38,576 nt of DNA from WQUF01 sp031549525 (GTDB taxonomy: Bacteria > Bacillota > Clostridia > Clostridiales > Clostridiaceae): the NCBI GenBank assembly GCA_031549525.1, contig JAVBPQ010000125.1, forward strand, positions 1-38,576, read 5' to 3'. The translations under genes and the position numbers were made by a program. Of the stretch, positions 9,212 to 16,603 are shown one piece after another (the stretch's first letter is position 1; every line of letters starts with the position of its first letter). The notes beneath the pieces were generated by a model, which saw nothing but the letters and a program-made list of their open reading frames with translations, was not told where the DNA came from and searched no databases.

Positions 9212-9862
9212 ATGAAAATTAAAGGAGTAATCTTTGATTTAGATGGCGTCATAGTGAGCACAGATGGTTTTCACTATAGAGCATGGAAAAAACTTGCTGA
9301 TGAAGAAGGAATTTATTTTGATGAAAATATAAACAACAGGCTAAGAGGCGTAAGCCGTATGGAAAGCCTTGAAATAATATTAGAAAGAGCTCATAAATCT
9401 TATACTGATGAAGAAAAGGTTGAAATGGCTACTAAAAAAAATAATTATTATGTAGAGTATCTTTCTTATTTAAATGAGGATAATATACTTCCAAATGTAT
9501 TGCATGTTTTAGATGAGCTTAAAAAAAATAATATTAAAATTGCCATAGGGTCTTCAAGTAAGAATACTCCTTTGATTTTAAAAAGAATAGGGCTCTATAA
9601 TTATTTTGATGCTGTCTCAGATGGAAATGATATAAAAAACAGCAAACCTGATCCTGAAGTATTCTTAATAGCTGCACAGAGATTAAACCTTTTGCCAGAA
9701 GAATGCGCTGTTATAGAGGATGCAAAATCTGGTATAGATGCTGCAAAACGAGGTGGTATGATAGCTATAGCTATAAGTGATGCTTTTTCTTATGAGAGAG
9801 CAGATTTTTCTTTGAAAAATATAGGTGATTTGTTATATTTAATACAAGATAACTATTATTGA
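9212..9862 (+). CDS. pgmB: Beta-phosphoglucomutase
   Basis: A 216-residue HAD-superfamily enzyme converting beta-glucose-1-phosphate to glucose-6-phosphate. Motif I is FDLDGVIVSTD, with nucleophile D9 and acid/base D11. The cap has GVSRMESLEIIL, a beta-PGM hallmark. GSSSKN is motif II, the lysine of NSKPDPEVF is motif III, and VIEDAKSGIDAAK carries the metal-binding acids of motif IV. Length and motifs match the Lactococcus enzyme. It takes the product of the GH65 phosphorylase into glycolysis, which supports phosphorolysis rather than hydrolysis as the pathway. AGAGAGGA precedes the ATG. This is the last gene clearly belonging to the sugar operon. Confidence 0.93.
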   Translation: MKIKGVIFDLDGVIVSTDGFHYRAWKKLADEEGIYFDENINNRLRGVSRMESLEIILERAHKSYTDEEKVEMATKKNNYYVEYLSYLNEDNILPNVLHVLDELKKNNIKIAIGSSSKNTPLILKRIGLYNYFDAVSDGNDIKNSKPDPEVFLIAAQRLNLLPEECAVIEDAKSGIDAAKRGGMIAIAISDAFSYERADFSLKNIGDLLYLIQDNYY

Positions 9863-9875
9863 ATAATGAAAGGAT

Positions 9876-11282
9876 ATGATAAAAACGGAAAACAAAGATT
9901 TTATCGTAAATTCTTACATCGTCCCCCACCCTCCTTTAGCTGTTAGTAACATCGGTAATGGTGAAGAATTAAAAATACAAAAAACCTTAGATGCCTATAA
10001 TGAAATAGCTTTGGAAATCTCTGAAATTAAACCAGATACTATAGTTTTTATAACCCCTCATAGCGTCATGTATGGTGATTATATTCATATATCAAAAGGA
10101 CCTTTTGCAAAGGGTGATTTTTCTAATTTTAGAGCTAGTGAGGTTAAATTTAAAACAAGATATGATTTAGAGCTTATTCGAGAAATAGATGATATGTGCA
10201 ATATTGCAAACTTTCCTGCAGGAATATTAGGTGAGAAAAATCCACAGCTTGATCATGGTGTTATGGTTCCTATGTACTTTATAAATAAGAAGTATGAAGA
10301 TTATAATTCAGTGAGGATAAGCATATCTGGACTTAGTTTTAGAGATCATTATAGATTTGGAATGATGGTGAAAGATTCTTTAAAGAAATTAAATAGGAAA
10401 GCTGTAATAATTGCAAGCGGGGATCTTTCTCATAGGTTAACTCATGATGGACCTTACGAATATAGTGAAGATGGCAAAAAGTTTGATGATAAAATTGTAA
10501 GCATAATCCAATCTGGAAACTTTTTAGAATTTTTTGATTTTTCTGAGGATTTTTGTGAATCTGCAGGTGAATGTGGATTGCGTTCCTTTATCATAATGTC
10601 AGGCATTTTAGATAAAATGGCTGTTAAAAGTAAATTGCTAAGTTATGAAGGTCCCTTTGGAGTTGGCTATGCTATTGGAAGCTTTAAAGTTATAGGAGAA
10701 GATGAAGAGAGATGCTTTTTAAATAAATATGATAAAAAATCACAAGATAGGATATCAGAAATAAGAAAAAACGAAAGCCCTTATGTTTCCCTTGCAAGGC
10801 GAACTTTAGAAGAGTATGTTAAAAATAAAAGAAATATTTCTATACCCGATGGCTTTCCAAATGATATGTTAAATATAAAAGCTGGAGTCTTTGTATCCTT
10901 AAAAAAAGAGGGTAAATTAAGAGGATGCATTGGTACAATTTCTCCCTCTGAAAATAATATAGCCCTTGAAATAATGAGAAATGCTATAAGTTCAGGCTTA
11001 AACGATCCAAGGTTTGATGCTGTGAAAGAAGATGAGCTTGATAGCTTAGAATATAGCGTGGATGTTTTAGGAGAAGCTGAAAAGATAAAATCTAAAGACC
11101 TCCTTGATGTTAAAGAATATGGGGTTATCGTATCTAAAGGAGTAAGAAGAGGCCTTCTCCTTCCAAATCTTGAAGGTGTAAATACAGTGGATGAACAAAT
11201 CTCCATAGCTCTTAAAAAAGCTGGAATATCTCCCCATGAAAAGTATTCTTTGGAGAGATTTAAAGTAGAGAGATTTAAATGA
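9876..11282 (+). CDS. amrB/amrA: AmmeMemoRadiSam system protein, Memo/LigB-like domain fused to AMMECR1
   Basis: A 468-residue fusion. Residues about 10-265 are the Memo/extradiol-dioxygenase-III-like domain (YIVPHPPLA, TPHSVMYGDY, LDHGVMVPMYF, IASGDLSHRL), with conserved histidines at putative metal-binding positions. Residues about 295-466 are AMMECR1, with the invariant LRGCIG and the pattern NALEIMRNAI-like/DPRF. Both domains are widespread, but their reaction is unsettled. The gene lies 13 bases behind pgmB and overlaps the next gene by 4 bases (ATGA), so it is coupled to the radical SAM enzyme and may share the sugar operon's transcript. The only Shine-Dalgarno (AAAGG, 9869-9873) is unusually close to the ATG, so translation may be weak or coupled. 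Confidence 0.9.
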   Translation: MIKTENKDFIVNSYIVPHPPLAVSNIGNGEELKIQKTLDAYNEIALEISEIKPDTIVFITPHSVMYGDYIHISKGPFAKGDFSNFRASEVKFKTRYDLELIREIDDMCNIANFPAGILGEKNPQLDHGVMVPMYFINKKYEDYNSVRISISGLSFRDHYRFGMMVKDSLKKLNRKAVIIASGDLSHRLTHDGPYEYSEDGKKFDDKIVSIIQSGNFLEFFDFSEDFCESAGECGLRSFIIMSGILDKMAVKSKLLSYEGPFGVGYAIGSFKVIGEDEERCFLNKYDKKSQDRISEIRKNESPYVSLARRTLEEYVKNKRNISIPDGFPNDMLNIKAGVFVSLKKEGKLRGCIGTISPSENNIALEIMRNAISSGLNDPRFDAVKEDELDSLEYSVDVLGEAEKIKSKDLLDVKEYGVIVSKGVRRGLLLPNLEGVNTVDEQISIALKKAGISPHEKYSLERFKVERFK

Positions 11283-12130
11283 AGCTCGCTGATTTTTGGG
11301 AAAAATCTGATGAAAACATCCATTGCCTTTTATGCCCTGTAAGCTGCATCATACCAAAAGATAGATTTGGTTTTTGCAGGATAAGAAAAAATATAGATGG
11401 AGAGCTTTACGCTTTATTTTATGGAAAGATAACCTCCATTGCCCTTGATCCTATTGAAAAAAAGCCTCTTTATAGATTTTTTCCTAGAAGCAATATCTTA
11501 TCAATAGGAGGCTATAGTTGCAACATGAGATGTCCATTTTGTCAAAATTATAGCATTTCCATGGAGCCTGCAGAAACACATGACTTATCCCCCAAAAAGC
11601 TCCTTGAGATTGCAAATAAATATGTCTCTTCTGGAAATATTGGTGTAGCTTATACATATAATGAGCCATTTATAAACTATGAATATATGCTAGATTGTGC
11701 AAAATTAATTAAAGAATCAAGCCTTAAAAATGTGATAATAACAAATGGATATGTGAATAATGCTCCCCTTTTAAAAATACTTCCTTATATTGATGCTATG
11801 AACATAGATTTAAAAGGCATATCAGAAGCATATTACAAAAAGCTCGCAGGAAAACTAGATGCAGTAAAATCTACAATAGAAACCTCCGCTAAATATTGTC
11901 ATGTGGAGGTTACAACTTTAATCGTGCCTTCAGAAAATGATAAAGAAGAAGAGATGGAAGAATTATCAAGCTTTATAGCTAGTATAAGCCATGAAATACC
12001 CCTTCATATATCAAGGTTTTTTCCACAGTATAAGATGAACAATAAACCGCAAACTCCTGTTAAAACAATTTATAGATTGGTAGAGATTGCTAAGAAAAAC
12101 TTAAAATATGTATATGCCGGAAATGTTTAA
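11279..12130 (+). CDS. amrS: AmmeMemoRadiSam system radical SAM enzyme
   Basis: A 283-residue radical SAM protein. The Fe4S4 motif is CNMRCPFC (C81, C85, C88). A second cysteine set near the N-terminus (C16, C19, C23, C33 in CLLCPVSC and GFCRIRKN) is typical of this subfamily and of pyruvate-formate-lyase-activase-like proteins. AYTYNEPFI, IDLKG and a C-terminal FFPQYKM fit the fold. Its substrate is unknown; the fixed partnership with Memo and AMMECR1 defines the system. It is translationally coupled to the upstream fusion gene. No good terminator follows, so transcription may run on into the AraC gene. Confidence 0.92.
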   Translation: MKLADFWEKSDENIHCLLCPVSCIIPKDRFGFCRIRKNIDGELYALFYGKITSIALDPIEKKPLYRFFPRSNILSIGGYSCNMRCPFCQNYSISMEPAETHDLSPKKLLEIANKYVSSGNIGVAYTYNEPFINYEYMLDCAKLIKESSLKNVIITNGYVNNAPLLKILPYIDAMNIDLKGISEAYYKKLAGKLDAVKSTIETSAKYCHVEVTTLIVPSENDKEEEMEELSSFIASISHEIPLHISRFFPQYKMNNKPQTPVKTIYRLVEIAKKNLKYVYAGNV

Positions 12131-12198
12131 TTTAGCAATTAAAATCAAATAATCCACTCCTTTTAGATTTAAAATTATATTAGGATGGTGAAAGGAAA

Positions 12199-13149
12199 AT
12201 GTATGAATGGCATAGGCAAATTCAAATTATAGTTGATGAAATTGATAAGAATATCATTGAGAAAAATGATGAAAATTTAACTCTCTTATCTTTATCCAAA
12301 AAGATTAAATATTCTAAATTTCATACAACCAGAAAATTTAAAGAGCTGTCAGGGATGTCTTTTAGAGAATATCTTATTTCAAGAAAATTAGCATTTTCCA
12401 TAATAGATTTGAGGGATACTTCTAAAGATATTTTAGAAATTGCTATGGACTATGGATTTTCATCTCATGAAGCATTTACCAGAGCTTTTAAAAGAATTTA
12501 CAATTTAACTCCAAAGGAATACAGAAAAAACAAGTTCCCCATTGTGCTTCATACTAAAATTAGAACCTTTGACCGTTACTTATTAGGATTAGGAGAGGCT
12601 GGCATGATTAAATCTACTGAAAAAGTTAAAATCTACATGGTTTCAATTCCTAAACATAAATTTTTGCACATTAAAAATTATGAGAGTGATGGATATTTTG
12701 ATTTTTGGGAAAAGCAAGATAAGATTCCAGGGCAAGACTGTGATACAATCTGCGGACTCTTAGATAGCATAAAAGGTAAGCTAGATGGAAATGATAATGT
12801 GATTGGAGAATTTAGCGGACAGATAATGGCTCATATATATGAGGATGATGATAAAAAAGCTGAAGCCTATGGGGTAAGGCTTCCGGAAAGCTATAATGGG
12901 AAAATTCCAGATGAAATGCTTTTGATAGATATTCCTGAGGGAGAGTATATGGTATTTGAGCATGGTCCTTTTGATTATGAAAATGAAAGTGTTACTGTTG
13001 GGGATAGGCTCCAAGCTGCAATAGAGGATTTTGATTTTAATGAAACTGAATATGTTTTAGATGAAAGTAAGGGTAGAATTTCTTATTTCTATTTTGATCC
13101 TAAGCAGTATGAAAAGAGAATAAAACCTGTAAAAAAGAGAGAAATTTAA
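12199..13149 (+). CDS. AraC-family regulator with GyrI-like effector domain
   Basis: A 316-residue regulator. Residues about 5-108 carry two helix-turn-helix motifs (LTLLSLSKKIKYSKFHTTRKF and ILEIAMDYGFSSHEAFTRAF, ending in LTPKEYRK). Residues about 140-312 form a GyrI-like/SOUL-type small-molecule domain (FLHIKNYESDGYF, YMVFEHGPFDYE). The order, HTH first and ligand domain second, is that of Rob-like proteins that sense hydrophobic compounds. Its target cannot be read; the nearby MFS gene and the AmmeMemoRadiSam genes are candidates by position only. GAAAGGAAA precedes the ATG and a strong terminator follows. Confidence 0.9.
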   Translation: MYEWHRQIQIIVDEIDKNIIEKNDENLTLLSLSKKIKYSKFHTTRKFKELSGMSFREYLISRKLAFSIIDLRDTSKDILEIAMDYGFSSHEAFTRAFKRIYNLTPKEYRKNKFPIVLHTKIRTFDRYLLGLGEAGMIKSTEKVKIYMVSIPKHKFLHIKNYESDGYFDFWEKQDKIPGQDCDTICGLLDSIKGKLDGNDNVIGEFSGQIMAHIYEDDDKKAEAYGVRLPESYNGKIPDEMLLIDIPEGEYMVFEHGPFDYENESVTVGDRLQAAIEDFDFNETEYVLDESKGRISYFYFDPKQYEKRIKPVKKREI

Positions 13150-13160
13150 ATTAATATAAG

Positions 13161-13199
13161 AAAATGCTGTGCAATATATAAGTGCACAGCATTTTTTTT
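13161..13199 (+). terminator. Rho-independent terminator of the AraC gene
   Basis: A perfect stem ATGCTGTGCA (13164-13173) with TGCACAGCAT (13183-13192), extended by A-T pairs, a 9-base loop and a run of eight T. Confidence 0.95.
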
Positions 13200-13244
13200 A
13201 CAGTTAAATAAGGACAAACTTATATTTTATAAATTTAATACATA

Positions 13245-13314
13245 TTTTACCATTAATTCTATTTATTTCTATATAAATATTTAATGAAAATATACAATTT
13301 ATTTTTACCATTAA
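13245..13314 (+). repeat. Repeated TTTTACCATTAA upstream of the DUF11 gene
   Basis: TTTTACCATTAA occurs at 13245-13256 and again at 13303-13314, 58 bases apart, in the AT-rich leader region of the DUF11 gene. It could be a paired regulator site. CATATTTTA at 13241-13249 resembles a sporulation SigK -10 element, but no matching -35 was found. Confidence 0.4.
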
Positions 13315-13392
13315 CACTCCACATAATATTAGCATATATTGTGAATGTAATATAAAAAATATTACAAACTTTAGAAAAGGAAGTGGAGAAAC

Positions 13393-13800
13393 ATGTCATT
13401 TTCAAATAGGGCCATCTTAAACGGTCTGTATGGTGAAATACCGATACCAGACCCTGGTATAGAATCTGAGGTTGTTGTTGTTAGTACTTTTGATGACATA
13501 TCAATTGTAAAATCAAGTGATACATTAGTATGGGCAACAACAGATCCTGTAACATTCACAGTTGCTATTACTAATAATGCTCTGGCTGGTGGAGCTATAC
13601 TCAGCGGCTTGTCTATCGAAGATACATTAGATACTTCTATAGAATATGTTGTTGATAGTGCAGAAATAGATGATACTCCTATACCTACAGAAAATGTTAG
13701 TTTTGTTGGTAATGTACTCACACTTACACTTACTGGTGTAGAAATTGCTCCAACTGAATCTATAAACGTTACCTTTCAAGTGCAACAAGCAGCATCATAA
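13393..13800 (+). CDS. Single-domain DUF11-like protein
   Basis: A 135-residue acidic protein rich in Thr, Val and Ile. Residues about 35-132 have the DUF11 repeat pattern (DPVTFTVAITNNA, LSIEDTLDTSIEYV, NVLTLTLTGVEIAPTESINVTFQVQ), an immunoglobulin-like beta-sandwich usually found in tandem in large surface proteins. Here there is one copy, no signal peptide and no anchor. GGAAGTGGAG precedes the ATG. Absence of a signal suggests a cytoplasmic or mother-cell product; from memory, DUF11-containing proteins occur in spore appendages of Clostridium taeniosporum, so a spore-surface role is possible but unproven. It stands alone between terminators. Confidence 0.75.
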   Translation: MSFSNRAILNGLYGEIPIPDPGIESEVVVVSTFDDISIVKSSDTLVWATTDPVTFTVAITNNALAGGAILSGLSIEDTLDTSIEYVVDSAEIDDTPIPTENVSFVGNVLTLTLTGVEIAPTESINVTFQVQQAAS

Positions 13801-13843
13801 CTGGCTTGAACTAAATAATCAAGTATGCCTTTCTATTCATAAG

Positions 13844-14095
13844 GTGAAATTATATAGCAATACTATCACTGTTCGAAACGCTTGTTATGTAAAATCACGT
13901 TTAATATATTTTATGCACACTTGGCAAGATTGCTGTGGCTTTTGGCACATTGCCATATGCTCTTTTTGCTTAAACTGTGGTAAAATAAGATGCATAAAAG
14001 ATATATGCTTAAAACATTATACTACTCGCAATATCATTATACTGGTACTTCTTATATTACTGATACTATTTGTAATATATATGTCAACATGCTAA
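13844..14095 (+). CDS. Doubtful small Cys-rich membrane ORF
   Basis: An 83-codon frame from GTG at 13844. It has eight cysteines in the first 61 residues, including CCGFWHIAICSFCLNCGKI, and one strong hydrophobic helix at the C-terminus (residues about 63-79). The start is poor: the GTG sits inside the only purine-rich stretch, and the internal ATG at 13913 has no ribosome binding site. Its codon use is not distinctive. It could be a real small membrane protein, a remnant, or chance. No family is recognised. Confidence 0.2.
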   Translation: MKLYSNTITVRNACYVKSRLIYFMHTWQDCCGFWHIAICSFCLNCGKIRCIKDICLKHYTTRNIIILVLLILLILFVIYMSTC

Positions 14096-14117
14096 GTTAA
14101 GTGTACTAAATAAACCT

Positions 14118-14139
14118 CCCTCACCTATAGAGGTGAGGG
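14118..14139 (-). terminator. Terminator of manA
   Basis: A perfect 9-bp stem CCCTCACCT/AGGTGAGGG with a 4-base loop. On the minus strand it is followed by GAGGTTTATTT, a modest T tract, 25 bases behind the manA stop. It may also stop rightward transcription from the DUF11 region. Confidence 0.7.
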
Positions 14140-14163
14140 CTTCATATAGAATAAATTCAGTAT

Positions 14164-15144
14164 CTAATTACATATACAATTTTTCAATATCTCATCCTTT
14201 AACCTTTGAAAATCAGGAACATAAGTTTTTAAAAAAGACATCTTTCCATTTATTTTATATTCGCCAAGATATGCAGGTATCAAGATGCTTTCACCTTTCT
14301 TTATGGAAATTTTACCGCCTTTATATTCCATTTCACCCTTTCCATCTAATATAAATAAAATATAAAATCTATCTTCATCGCTCTTTTCTTCTAGATGATC
14401 CTTTATATCATATTTTTCTATTGCAAAGTTTTCAGAAATACAAAGGTATGTTTTAGTATAATTTTCTCTGTCAACTAAGAGCCCTGCAGGTTTTTCAGGT
14501 TTTAAATCAAAATCTATTACATCTAAAGCTTTATCTATATTTAATTCTCTACCCCTTCCATAATCATATACTCTATAGGTAATATCGCTGCTCTGCTGTA
14601 TTTCCATTATAAGCATGCCGCCTGATATAGCATGAATAAGACCACTTTTAATAAAATAAATATCTCCCTTTTTAACTTTAACTTTATTTACGTACTTTTC
14701 TAAAACTTCTCCTTTTACAACTTCTTCAAATCTCTCCCTGCTGCACCCATTCATACCCATTATAAGCTCTGCTCCTTCTTTTGCGTAAAGAACATACCAA
14801 GCTTCAGTCTTTCCTAAGGATCTTTCATTATTGCAGGCATATTCATCATTTGGATGTACTTGTATTGATAGTTGTTCTTTAGCACTTATTAACTTAGTCA
14901 AAAGAGGAAATTCATCTTGTTTTATTTTTCTTCCCACTATTTTATGTTTAAATTCATCTATCAACTCTCCTAGGGTCTTTCTTCTATAATCACCATTTTT
15001 AACAATGCTCATCCCATTTTTATGACAGGATATCTCCCAGGATTCTCCAATATAATCGCTAGTTAAATCCTCTTTAAAGTCTAAAAAATCACTTCCGCCC
15101 CATATTTTTTCAAAATATAAATTTTCAAATTTTAATGGATACAT
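14164..15144 (-). CDS. manA: Class I mannose-6-phosphate isomerase
   Basis: A 326-residue zinc enzyme interconverting mannose-6-phosphate and fructose-6-phosphate. The cupin core has QVHPNDEY (H97), GKTEAWYVL (E114) and GLIHAISGG (H171), the expected zinc ligands. It is the short form found in Bacillus and Clostridium. The start is taken as the ATG at 15144, six bases behind GGAGGG; an upstream in-frame GTG at 15162 would lie before that site and adds an unconserved MCGGTK. It can feed mannose into glycolysis or supply mannose-6-phosphate for surface sugars. The gene is monocistronic. Confidence 0.93.
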   Translation of the reverse strand: MYPLKFENLYFEKIWGGSDFLDFKEDLTSDYIGESWEISCHKNGMSIVKNGDYRRKTLGELIDEFKHKIVGRKIKQDEFPLLTKLISAKEQLSIQVHPNDEYACNNERSLGKTEAWYVLYAKEGAELIMGMNGCSRERFEEVVKGEVLEKYVNKVKVKKGDIYFIKSGLIHAISGGMLIMEIQQSSDITYRVYDYGRGRELNIDKALDVIDFDLKPEKPAGLLVDRENYTKTYLCISENFAIEKYDIKDHLEEKSDEDRFYILFILDGKGEMEYKGGKISIKKGESILIPAYLGEYKINGKMSFLKTYVPDFQRLKDEILKNCICN

Positions 15145-15247
15145 CTTAGTCCCTCCACACAATTAAAATCTTAAATATATTATAAATCAAATTTTGATTT
15201 TTCTGTAATTTTTTTAGTTTTTAAATAAAAGTGGACTTGCTAGAAAG

Positions 15248-15276
15248 TTGACTATGCATATAAGGTGTGTTAGAAT
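15248..15276 (+). promoter_or_regulatory. Promoter of rplS
   Basis: TTGACT (15248-15253), a 17-base spacer, TAGAAT (15271-15276). Predicted start near 15283. Having its own promoter fits the absence of trmD upstream. Confidence 0.8.
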
Positions 15277-15282
15277 ATTTAT

Positions 15283-15350
15283 CGTGCTAGTACGAACGGT
15301 CCTCTGCAAATTTTGCATGAACGTTTAATAATATTTAGGAGGAATGCACG
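15283..15350 (+). ncRNA. Probable ribosomal protein L19 leader
   Basis: The 68-base leader of rplS folds into a small stem at the 5' end (CGTG/TACG around 15283-15294) and a second element in which TGCAA/TTGCA is enclosed by AACG (15295-15298) and CGTT (15322-15325), ending before the AGGAGG. Firmicutes L19 genes often carry an autoregulatory leader at this place. Identification rests on position and hairpins, not on a model match. Confidence 0.5.
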
Positions 15351-15707
15351 ATGCTTGATATCATAAAAGCTATAGAACAAGAGCAAATAAGAAAAGATCA
15401 CCCTGATTTTAATGTAGGAGATACAGTCAAAGTTCACATTAAGGTAAAGGAAGAAAAAAGAGAAAGAATCCAAGTTTTTGAAGGAACTGTTTTAAAAAGA
15501 CAAAATGGTGGAATCAGGGAAACATTTACAGTAAGAAGAATTGCATCTGGTATTGGAGTTGAGAGAATTTTCCCTGTAAATTCACCTATTATCTCTAAAA
15601 TTGAAGTAGTAAGAAAGGGTAAAGTTAGAAGAGCTAAGCTTTATTACTTGAGAAATAGGGTCGGTAAAGCTGCTAAAGTCAAAGAATTAATATTTAAAAA
15701 GGGCTAA
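15351..15707 (+). CDS. rplS: 50S ribosomal protein L19
   Basis: A 118-residue basic protein with the L19 signature pattern (VGDTVKVHIKVKEEKRERIQ, FEGTVLKRQNGG, FTVRRIASGIGVERIFP) and a C-terminal KLYYLRNRVGKAAKVKE. It lies at the 30S-50S interface. AGGAGG precedes the ATG. The usual upstream neighbours rpsP, rimM and trmD are absent; it starts a short block with rbgA and rnhB, which is common in Firmicutes. Confidence 0.98.
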   Translation: MLDIIKAIEQEQIRKDHPDFNVGDTVKVHIKVKEEKRERIQVFEGTVLKRQNGGIRETFTVRRIASGIGVERIFPVNSPIISKIEVVRKGKVRRAKLYYLRNRVGKAAKVKELIFKKG

Positions 15708-15722
15708 GAAGCCTTTTTTTAA
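15696..15722 (+). terminator. Terminator or attenuator behind rplS
   Basis: AAAAGGGCT (15697-15705) pairs with AGCCTTTTT (15710-15718), with a 4-base loop and a seven-T run. The hairpin overlaps the rplS stop codon. It probably reduces transcription into rbgA. Confidence 0.8.
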
Positions 15723-15746
15723 TATTATTTTTTATTGAGGTTAAGA

Positions 15747-16601
15747 ATGGATAAAATAAATTGGTTTCCTGGTCATATGGCTAAGACCATAAGAGAGATT
15801 AAAGAGAGACTTAATATGGTGGATGCAGTAATCGATATAAGAGATGCAAGAATAGTCTATTCAAGCTCCATCCCTAATATAGAAAAAATTACAAATAAAA
15901 AGCCTAGAATAATACTCTTAAACAAAGCAGATCTTGCAGACCCCAATATAACTTCTCAATTTTTAAAATATTTAAACAATGAAAATACTATTTATTTGCA
16001 GATAAACGCTTTAACTGGAAAAGGTGTAAATGATATAAAAAAGAACTTAGAAAATTTATTGAAATTAAAGCTTGATAAATTAAAAGCTAAAGGAATATTA
16101 AACTATGATATAAAAGTTCTCGTTATGGGCATACCAAACGTTGGTAAATCATCGTTTATAAACAGAGTATCTAAATCTTCTGTTGCAAAAGTGGCTGATA
16201 AACCTGGAGTTACAAGATCTCTCCAATGGATTAAATCAAATATAGGAATCACCATGATGGATTCTCCAGGACTTTTATGGCCTAATTTAGATGATGAGAT
16301 TACTGGAATCAATCTTGCATTAACAGGAGCTATAAAGGAAGAGATACTGGATATTGAAAATTTAGCTTTTCATCTAATAAAGGTGCTTTTAAAAGATTAT
16401 CCTGAAAAGTTAATGAAAAGATATGATATTGAAGAGTTAAGCGATGATGCTCTTTTAGTGATGGACGCTATAGCAAGGAGAAGAGGCTGCATAAAATCTA
16501 ATTCTGAAATAGACTACAATAGAGTATCAAGAGCTATACTTGACGATTTTAAAAGTGGTAAGATTGGATGTATTTCATTAGAAAAACCGAAAGGGAATTA
16601 G
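15747..16601 (+). CDS. rbgA: Ribosome biogenesis GTPase A
   Basis: A 284-residue circularly permuted GTPase needed for late 50S subunit assembly. It begins MDKINWFPGHMAKT, the usual N-terminus of the YlqF/RbgA family. Motif G4 (LLNKADL) comes before G1 (GIPNVGKSSF) and G3 (DSPG), with G2 between (GVTRS). The ANTAR-like C-terminal helical domain follows. The start is the ATG at 15747 behind GAGG; the in-frame TTG at 15735 overlaps that site. Next to the L19 gene, as in Bacillus, and immediately before rnhB. Confidence 0.96.
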   Translation: MDKINWFPGHMAKTIREIKERLNMVDAVIDIRDARIVYSSSIPNIEKITNKKPRIILLNKADLADPNITSQFLKYLNNENTIYLQINALTGKGVNDIKKNLENLLKLKLDKLKAKGILNYDIKVLVMGIPNVGKSSFINRVSKSSVAKVADKPGVTRSLQWIKSNIGITMMDSPGLLWPNLDDEITGINLALTGAIKEEILDIENLAFHLIKVLLKDYPEKLMKRYDIEELSDDALLVMDAIARRRGCIKSNSEIDYNRVSRAILDDFKSGKIGCISLEKPKGN

Positions 16602-16603
16602 AT

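Noticed and set aside
10781..11323. Long antisense open frame of 180 codons opposite the AMMECR1 domain
   Set aside because: It mirrors codon bias of a clear gene on the other strand and has no ribosome binding site or family pattern.
13241..13249. SigK-type -10 element CATATTTTA ahead of the DUF11 gene
   Set aside because: No AC-type -35 at 16-17 bases; such -10 matches are common by chance in AT-rich DNA.
14133..14354. Rightward ORF of 73 codons
   Set aside because: It lies opposite the C-terminal part of manA and has no ribosome binding site.
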